A stretch of 10,176 bases of DNA from NCBI GenBank assembly GCA_003649845.1, contig QMTB01000036.1, positions 1 to 10,176 on the forward strand, in the 5' to 3' direction. Both the position numbers and the translations under genes were made by a program. Positions within the stretch are counted from its first letter, which is position 1; each line of letters opens with the position of its first letter. Source of the stretch: Thermoplasmata archaeon (lineage in GTDB: Archaea > Thermoplasmatota > E2 > DHVEG-1). The notes beneath the pieces are model-generated. The model did not search any database, was not told the origin of the DNA, and was given only the letters and a program-made list of their open reading frames with translations. Positions 6,543-10,176 of the stretch are shown here, one piece after another.

Positions 6543-7586
6543 AAATTCTGCGATATTATACTCATCTATCTTTTCTGTAACTCCAGCTATTTTTATGCTA
6601 CCTGTACAATGAACATGGTATCTCCAATAATTTATGAGTCCAAAAACTGTTCGATAATCAACTGTAGATGTATCTATAAATATATCTATAAATATATCTT
6701 TATACTCTGCAAGTATATGAAACCTCCACGGGATGATATATCCATTTTTGAAAGAAAAACCTCTAGCAATAATATGTATATTGGAGGAGGGTATATCTAT
6801 ATATCCATCTTTTTCTTTATTCACAACCAATATAGGATCATCTTGATACCATGTTGGAAGGATATCCGACCATGTAATTGTATAACTTTGAGAATTTGTT
6901 TTACCCCATATCCACCCGAAATTCATTCCTGTAACAATAGTAACATTCCAATTATGGTCATGATATCCTATACCTGTTACTTGATATCTACTATTATTGA
7001 TAATTAGATATCCACTAACAGAGGCTTTAGGTAATATAACCGCCCAGTTACCAGCTGGTGTTACTCCCTTCCAACCTTCTGTTAAACCTATATATTCAAG
7101 GAATATAGATGCATTCCGAGTATTATAAAAGAGAGTATAGGATAAAGAAGATGGATCATTACCTGTACCTTTCATGTTTAGTTTATCCTCTATATGAACA
7201 GAAGGTGAACTTTTAGATAGTTCAACAATATCTATTGGATATATATCTCTCTCCTGTACAACTGGTATACCATAATGATATATATTTAGATTCACTGCTA
7301 CAAAACCTTCTGTAAAGATGTTATATACATGTATACTGAACTGAAGGGTGTAACCTTGTGTAAGTTCAGCATCAAAATACCACCATTCAGTGAAATGAAG
7401 AACCTCTGAACCATGAAAGGCATCATCACATAACGTAATATTTTCTGTATTAAAAGAGAAATCCGGGAGATCAGATGTAAATGTGAGAGGAGAATATTTT
7501 TCAATAGGTGGATTAATTGAACTACTTGAGAGGAGAAATAACATGAATAGAGATGATAAAATGCTGTTAAATGCCATATATGCCAT
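6522..7586 (-). CDS. Secreted CrtC/AttH-like lipocalin-fold protein
   Basis: Predicted exported protein of 354 residues related to the carotenoid 1,2-hydratase (CrtC)/AttH lipocalin-like superfamily. N-terminal signal sequence at about 1-23 (FNSILSSLFMLFLLSSSSI). Family signatures in order: EWWYFDAEL (67-75), EGWKGVTPAGNWAVILP (170-186), GIGYHDHNWN (205-214) and GWIWG (224-228). The GYHDHNW box contains the His and Trp of a motif important for catalysis in CrtC. No carotenoid genes are nearby, so hydratase activity on a carotenoid is not supported; hydration or binding of another hydrophobic molecule is possible. ATG at 7586 is chosen because a TATA box centred near 7615 predicts a start at about 7589, i.e. 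an almost leaderless mRNA; a second ATG (7577) is the alternative. A 12-bp in-frame tandem repeat duplicates Ile-Phe-Ile-Asp near residues 298-305. Its 3' end overlaps tiaS by 14 bases. Confidence 0.8.
   Translation of the reverse strand: MAYMAFNSILSSLFMLFLLSSSSINPPIEKYSPLTFTSDLPDFSFNTENITLCDDAFHGSEVLHFTEWWYFDAELTQGYTLQFSIHVYNIFTEGFVAVNLNIYHYGIPVVQERDIYPIDIVELSKSSPSVHIEDKLNMKGTGNDPSSLSYTLFYNTRNASIFLEYIGLTEGWKGVTPAGNWAVILPKASVSGYLIINNSRYQVTGIGYHDHNWNVTIVTGMNFGWIWGKTNSQSYTITWSDILPTWYQDDPILVVNKEKDGYIDIPSSNIHIIARGFSFKNGYIIPWRFHILAEYKDIFIDIFIDTSTVDYRTVFGLINYWRYHVHCTGSIKIAGVTEKIDEYNIAEFIRFRFY
6671..6699. repeat. 12-bp tandem repeat, 2.4 copies, inside the lipocalin-type gene
   Basis: TATCTATAAATA is repeated perfectly at 6671-6682 and 6683-6694, with five further matching bases. 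On the minus coding strand the unit equals four codons and gives IFIDIFID, so the frame is kept. It is probably a slippage duplication. Confidence 0.8.
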
Positions 7587-7610
7587 ACAATAGATATATA
7601 GACCAAATTT

Positions 7611-7620
7611 TATTTAAATA
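7611..7620 (-). promoter_or_regulatory. TATA box for the lipocalin-type gene
   Basis: TATTTAAATA lies about 29 bases before the ATG at 7586 on the minus strand. The usual spacing from TATA box to start site predicts transcription beginning around 7589, which would give an essentially leaderless message; no Shine-Dalgarno sequence is present, in agreement. Confidence 0.55.
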
Positions 7621-7679
7621 TTTATCTGTTGGGATTGTATTGTAGGAATTGCTGAAAAATCTAGGAGAACATCATATTT

Positions 7680-7695
7680 AAAAAAACGTTTTTTT
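7680..7695. promoter_or_regulatory. Perfect 16-bp palindrome in the divergent gap
   Basis: AAAAAAACGTTTTTTT is self-complementary and sits midway between the divergent lipocalin-type and transporter genes, upstream of the plus-strand TATA box. It could be an operator or a bent, low-complexity tract. Its role is unknown. Confidence 0.35.
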
Positions 7696-7712
7696 TCAAT
7701 TTTAATCAGTAT

Positions 7713-7722
7713 CTATTTAAGA
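7713..7722 (+). promoter_or_regulatory. TATA-like box for the transporter pair
   Basis: CTATTTAAGA would place a start near 7743, giving a leader of about 40 bases with the strong Shine-Dalgarno sequence AAGGAGG (7773-7779) six bases... before the ATG at 7785. An alternative AT-rich box (ATGATATAAAAC, 7758-7769) lies too close to the gene to act as its TATA box. Confidence 0.4.
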
Positions 7723-7784
7723 TAATCTTTTATTCATAAGATTAGAATAGCAGAGATATGATATAAAACTCTAAGGAGGATAAT

Positions 7785-8267
7785 ATGCCTATTCAAATTC
7801 CAGAGTGGGCTCAGATATTCCTTATGTCTATGATACCAGGTATAGAAGCAAGATTAACTGTACCCTTCATAGCTATCGGAGAATTTGGTTGGCCATGGTG
7901 GAAGGCTTTTCCTATTGCTATTGCTGGTAATATGTTTCTTGTGCCATTTATTCTATTATTTTTTAGAAAAGTAGAATTGTTTCTCCGTAGATATCCAACT
8001 TGGAGTAGAGCAATGGATTGGGGATTCCCATTAATTAGAAGAAGAGCAGATGATAAAGTTAGGAAATATGAAACTGCAGCATTAATTATATTTGTAGCTA
8101 TACCTCTGCCTTTTACTGGTGCAGGACTTGGTTCACTTATAGCTTATCTATTTAATTTCAGAATCTGGGAATCTGTTTTTATGATACTTATAGGTGTAAT
8201 TATTTCTACATCAATTACAACTACACTATTCCTCGTAGGAAAAGAAGTATTTATAATTGGAGGATAA
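7785..8267 (+). CDS. Small multidrug export family membrane protein (COG2426/PF06695)
   Basis: Integral membrane protein of 160 residues. The family is named small multidrug export protein; its true substrate is poorly established. Family hallmarks are PGIEARLTVPFIAIGEFG (18-35), where an acidic residue and Arg flank the start of a hydrophobic segment, and the re-entrant-like IPLPFTGAGLGSLIAYLF (106-123). Hydrophobic segments lie around 8-32, 40-60, 97-122 and 130-152. Between them is a strongly basic cytoplasmic loop (RKVELFLRRYPTW...PLIRRRADDKVRKYE). The ATG is fixed by AAGGAGG just upstream. It is followed after 21 bases by a TauE/SafE permease gene on the same strand, so the pair is probably one transport operon, but shared substrate use is only inference. 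Confidence 0.85.
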   Translation: MPIQIPEWAQIFLMSMIPGIEARLTVPFIAIGEFGWPWWKAFPIAIAGNMFLVPFILLFFRKVELFLRRYPTWSRAMDWGFPLIRRRADDKVRKYETAALIIFVAIPLPFTGAGLGSLIAYLFNFRIWESVFMILIGVIISTSITTTLFLVGKEVFIIGG

Positions 8268-8288
8268 AAAACCTTTGGGATTAGGAAT

Positions 8289-9080
8289 ATGATAGAAGAT
8301 TATAGTACGCTATTAGGATTATTAGTAGCTGGCTTTGGCAGCGGTGTATCTGTTGGAATGGGATCTGGTACAGCCAGCCCAATTATAATACCGATTTTAA
8401 CATTATTGATAAGTAGTTCTATTCATCAAGCAATCGGCACTAGTTTATTTGTAGATTTTATAATTGGATGCACAGCAGGTGTGCTTTTCCTATTTCATAG
8501 TAGAGTCAATTTTAAAACAGTATTATATCTTGGTATACCTGGATTAATTGGAGCCATAGTAGGCAGTCGTTTTACATCTTCTGCTTCTGAAACAGGTTTA
8601 AACTTGTTTTTAGGAATAATAGTCATATTTATTGGAATAAATTTTCTAGTTAATGGGATACAGAAGAACTTGGATCTCATTCAAAATAAAATTAGTTTTG
8701 AATGGTTTAGAGAAAACTCGAAGATATTTTTCCCTGTCTCTGGTATAATATTGGGTGGAATAAGTGGTTTTCTTGGCATAGGAGTCAGTGGTATTATTGC
8801 TCTCATACTAATTTTTGTAGTACAATATGATATACATACTGCTATTGGCACATCTTTACTCATAATGTCTTTTATAGCTGGTGCAGGAGCAATTGGGCAT
8901 ATAGCATCAAGGGAGATAATATGGACTGCAGCTATCTTTGCTGCTACTGGAGCCTCTATTGGAGCATTATCGGGATCAACATTTGCAAATAAGATCAATA
9001 GTGATTTATTAGGTAGAATCCTAGGAGGGATAATTCTACTGCTAGGTATTCTAATAACGGTTAGAACGATATTATTTTAA
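8289..9080 (+). CDS. TauE/SafE (sulfite exporter-like) membrane permease
   Basis: Membrane transporter of the TauE/SafE family (PF01925), whose members move sulfite, sulfoacetate or other small anions; the substrate here is unknown. The 263 residues form two homologous halves, each with a Gly-rich opening and the motif AIGTSL (48-53 and 185-190): GFGSGVSVGMGSGTASPIII (15-34) with SIHQAIGTSL, and GGISGFLGIGVSGIIALIL (156-174) with DIHTAIGTSL. About eight hydrophobic segments are visible, with a polar central linker (about 125-147, NLDLIQNKISFEWFRENSK) between the halves, as usual. The Gly-rich AtsA-like topology and length fit the family. The ribosome site is weak (TAGGAA right before ATG), so translation may be coupled to the multidrug-export-family gene 21 bases upstream. 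A TATA box for the following tRNA begins just beyond its stop. Confidence 0.9.
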   Translation: MIEDYSTLLGLLVAGFGSGVSVGMGSGTASPIIIPILTLLISSSIHQAIGTSLFVDFIIGCTAGVLFLFHSRVNFKTVLYLGIPGLIGAIVGSRFTSSASETGLNLFLGIIVIFIGINFLVNGIQKNLDLIQNKISFEWFRENSKIFFPVSGIILGGISGFLGIGVSGIIALILIFVVQYDIHTAIGTSLLIMSFIAGAGAIGHIASREIIWTAAIFAATGASIGALSGSTFANKINSDLLGRILGGIILLLGILITVRTILF

Positions 9081-9093
9081 AAAAACCATGAAG

Positions 9094-9110
9094 CGTAATA
9101 CTTTTAAGTA
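9094..9110 (+). promoter_or_regulatory. Promoter of tRNA-Gly
   Basis: CGTAATACTTTTAAGTA combines a BRE-like stretch with the TATA box CTTTTAAGTA (9101-9110). A start near 9131 leaves a leader of about eight bases before the mature tRNA, typical for archaeal tRNA genes. Confidence 0.7.
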
Positions 9111-9138
9111 GTTAATATTTATAGGAGAAAATTGCAAA

Positions 9139-9210
9139 GCGGGTGTGGTGTAGTCTGGTATCACTTAAGCTTGCCAAGCTTACAACTCGGGTTCAAATCC
9201 CGGCGCCCGC
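9139..9210 (+). tRNA. tRNA-Gly (anticodon GCC)
   Basis: A 72-base cloverleaf that reads GGC/GGU glycine codons. The acceptor stem GCGGGTG pairs with CGCCCGC (one T-G pair). The D arm lies at 9148-9164 with GG in the loop. The anticodon stem TAAGC/GCTTA encloses loop TTGCCAA, with anticodon GCC at 9173-9175. The T arm TCGGG-TTCAAAT-CCCGG is complete. There is no intron and no encoded CCA. All consensus bases checked (T8, GG in the D loop, TTC in the T loop) are present. Confidence 0.97.
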
Positions 9211-9211
9211 A

Positions 9212-9220
9212 TATTTTCTT
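9212..9220 (+). terminator. T-rich termination signal after tRNA-Gly
   Basis: TATTTTCTT follows the last base of the tRNA directly. Short T-rich runs end transcription by archaeal RNA polymerase; the match is modest. Confidence 0.45.
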
Positions 9221-9414
9221 GTTAAACCTATGTTCTAGAATTCTAATCAGAGATAGAATCTATAGAAGAAATACAATTTTAAAAGTAACTATTATGATAT
9301 GATCGTAGAATAACTAGAATCTACCAACCTACTAATAGAACTCTGAGATAAGCTAACATTATATAATCCCACTTTGAAACGTCGGTATAAAGATATAGCA
9401 GTCATTATTCAGTT
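9221..9414. other. Non-coding spacer between tRNA-Gly and the broken membrane gene
   Basis: AT-rich, with stops in all frames at short intervals. The longest start-to-stop frame is a 37-codon minus-strand one (9405 to 9292) without a ribosome site or recognisable content. No repeat of the tRNA 3' end (an attachment-site sign) and no insertion sequence was seen. Confidence 0.5.
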
Positions 9415-9988
9415 TTATATCTGAGATACTCTAGAATCTGGTTTCATTCCTATAATCATGCCTGTTATAAATGCTACTAACCATATCAGGTATACAAGTA
9501 AACTGAATTTTGGAAACACTGTTAAAAGCATCGTACTTCCAATTTTGATGGTAATATATACTATAATAATATTATGAAGTATTATCAAAGCCAATGCGAT
9601 ACCGCCAAACTATCATATGAATTGGATATATCTCCCCTCTACCTAGAATAAACATTAAGGTTGCACCGCTGAGTTCAAATATAAACCAAGCCAGAATAGT
9701 TTAACATGCCAAGATTTAAGCGTACCTACTGATAACTCAGATAGAACTCCGAAGGAATAACATAGAAATGCAAATGTCAACAGTATCATAGAAGCTTTGA
9801 GCAATGTATCATTGGAAACATCTGATCTCATATACCTTGGAAGAAAACCTATATAGTCTGTACTTCTCATTCTATCTAAATCATTGAATACTTTTCTTAC
9901 AGGTAAACTTTCAACATTATGGCATAGCAGTAGCTGTAGAAACCATTAGGAATATTGCAAGAAATACTATACCTCCCTTAAGCTTCAT
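9415..9988 (-). pseudogene. Frameshifted four-helix membrane protein, HsmA/TIGR03987-like
   Basis: No single frame is long, but four minus-strand segments join into about 190 residues. Segment 1 (9988-9917): ATG, signal peptide MKLKGGIVFLAIFLMVSTA then TAMP, stop. Segment 2 (9918-9655): NVESLPVRKVFNDLDRM, then MILLTFAFLCYSFGVLSEL and GTLKSWHVKLFWLG. Segment 3 (from about 9685 to 9617): FIFELSGATLMFILGRGEIY plus PIH. Segment 4 (9609-9415): FGGIALALIILHNIIIVYIT, then FPKFSLLVYLIWLVAFITG and MIIGMKPDSRVSQI. Four membrane helices follow the signal peptide. The layout helix-YSFGV-SE-G-LK-WH-FWLG-helix-G-helix with a central His-helix-KFS--V-LIWL-helix-SGM-type end resembles, from memory, the HsmA family, here with an extra N-terminal region. 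A promoter and strong ribosome site remain, so decay is recent or the breaks are assembly errors. A programmed origin of three shifts is unlikely. Frame continuity is strong evidence; the family name is moderate. Confidence 0.72.
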
Positions 9989-9994
9989 ATATAT

Positions 9995-10034
9995 CCCCCC
10001 TATGTTTTTACAGATAGGTAATATGTTTATATAA
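9995..10034 (-). promoter_or_regulatory. Promoter and ribosome site of the broken membrane gene
   Basis: Minus strand: TTATATAAA (10034 to 10026) is a TATA box predicting a start near 10004. GGGGGG (10000 to 9995) then lies six bases before the ATG at 9988, a strong Shine-Dalgarno sequence. Their spacing shows the gene's start region is preserved although its body is frameshifted. Confidence 0.6.
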
Positions 10035-10176
10035 TATATTAATTTTTATAAAAAATTATATAAGGTAAATGATGGATTGAAGAGGGGAATTCGATTATGG
10101 GAACTACTAATTTATTCTTTTGAAAAATATTGTAGGAAAGTTTATTGAAAAATATAATTTAAAATTAAATAAAAAA
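10035..10176 (+). other. AT-rich promoter-like region and an aborted start at the window end
   Basis: TATA-like sequences (TTTTTATAAAA near 10034-10044 and TTATATAAGG near 10047-10056) precede AGAGGGG (10081-10087) and an ATG at 10097, which has good spacing. The frame stops after eight codons (MGTTNLFF). Another frame stays open from about 10116 to the window end (ILLKNIVGKFIEKYNLK...). It could be a second broken or mis-assembled gene start, divergent from the pseudogene, or merely chance. No family is recognised. Confidence 0.25.

Noticed and set aside
6671..6699. Short tandem repeat as a CRISPR or satellite array
   Set aside because: Only 2.4 units of 12 bases, in frame within a coding region and without spacers; best explained as slippage.
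6609..7007. 132-codon plus-strand frame opposite the lipocalin-type gene
   Set aside because: Low-complexity Tyr/Ile/Lys product arising from AT-rich antisense sequence; the minus-strand gene has clear family motifs.
7298..7606. 102-codon minus-strand frame overlapping the lipocalin-type gene start
   Set aside because: Alternative frame of the same strand; the main frame carries the signal peptide and EWWYFD motif.
9292..9405. 37-codon minus-strand frame behind the broken membrane gene
   Set aside because: No ribosome site, Ser-rich random-looking product, and no continuity with the pseudogene.
9139..9414. tRNA-Gly as an integration (att) site for a mobile element
   Set aside because: No second copy of the tRNA 3' end and no integrase or phage gene occurs in the window.
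9655..9870. Independent 71-residue gene on the minus strand
   Set aside because: Its frame continues upstream without a start to join the signal peptide, and homologous sequence continues in other frames downstream; it is one piece of the larger broken gene.

Overview
The window reads as chromosomal DNA of an AT-rich archaeon. It carries archaeal-type ribosomal stalk proteins (L12/P1 ending in GLGALFG, a P0-type L10), an archaeal HTH regulator of the COG1395 type, TiaS (an archaea-specific tRNA-Ile2 modification enzyme), BRE/TATA promoters and an intron-less tRNA-Gly without an encoded CCA. The predominance of AGA/AGG arginine codons and the gingipain-like C25 peptidase would fit a euryarchaeal lineage, perhaps Thermoplasmatota; that placement is inference and rests on family content only.

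Layout. Bases 1-2198 (+) hold an extracellular protease module: the C25 peptidase domain of a gene cut by the window start, followed by a secreted protein with two Ig-like domains. Bases 2219-4226 (-) are the ribosomal operon rpl1-rpl10-rpl12, with a clear promoter upstream, Shine-Dalgarno sites overlapping the preceding stop codons, and an oligo-T terminator. Bases 4233-5183 (-) encode the COG1395 regulator, divergent from tiaS (5243-6535, +). tiaS collides tail to tail, with a 14-bp overlap, with a secreted CrtC/AttH-type lipocalin-fold protein (6522-7586, -). A divergent 198-bp regulatory gap leads to two membrane transport genes: a small multidrug export family protein (7785-8267, +) and a TauE/SafE permease (8289-9080, +). 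tRNA-Gly(GCC) with its own promoter follows (9139-9210).

The last kilobase has no long intact gene. Reading all frames reveals a broken membrane-protein gene on the minus strand (9415-9988). It has a promoter, a strong ribosome site and a signal peptide, then four successive reading-frame segments. Joined, they give about 190 residues with four membrane helices that resemble the HsmA/TIGR03987 family. The final 180 bases look like a divergent promoter followed by a start codon that hits a stop after eight codons.

No CRISPR array, transposase, phage gene or recognisable defence system was found. The most unusual items are the hidden pseudogene, an L10 that lacks the acidic C-terminal tail, and a promoter-like element pointing antisense into rpl12 that shares a 14-mer with the rpl1 promoter.
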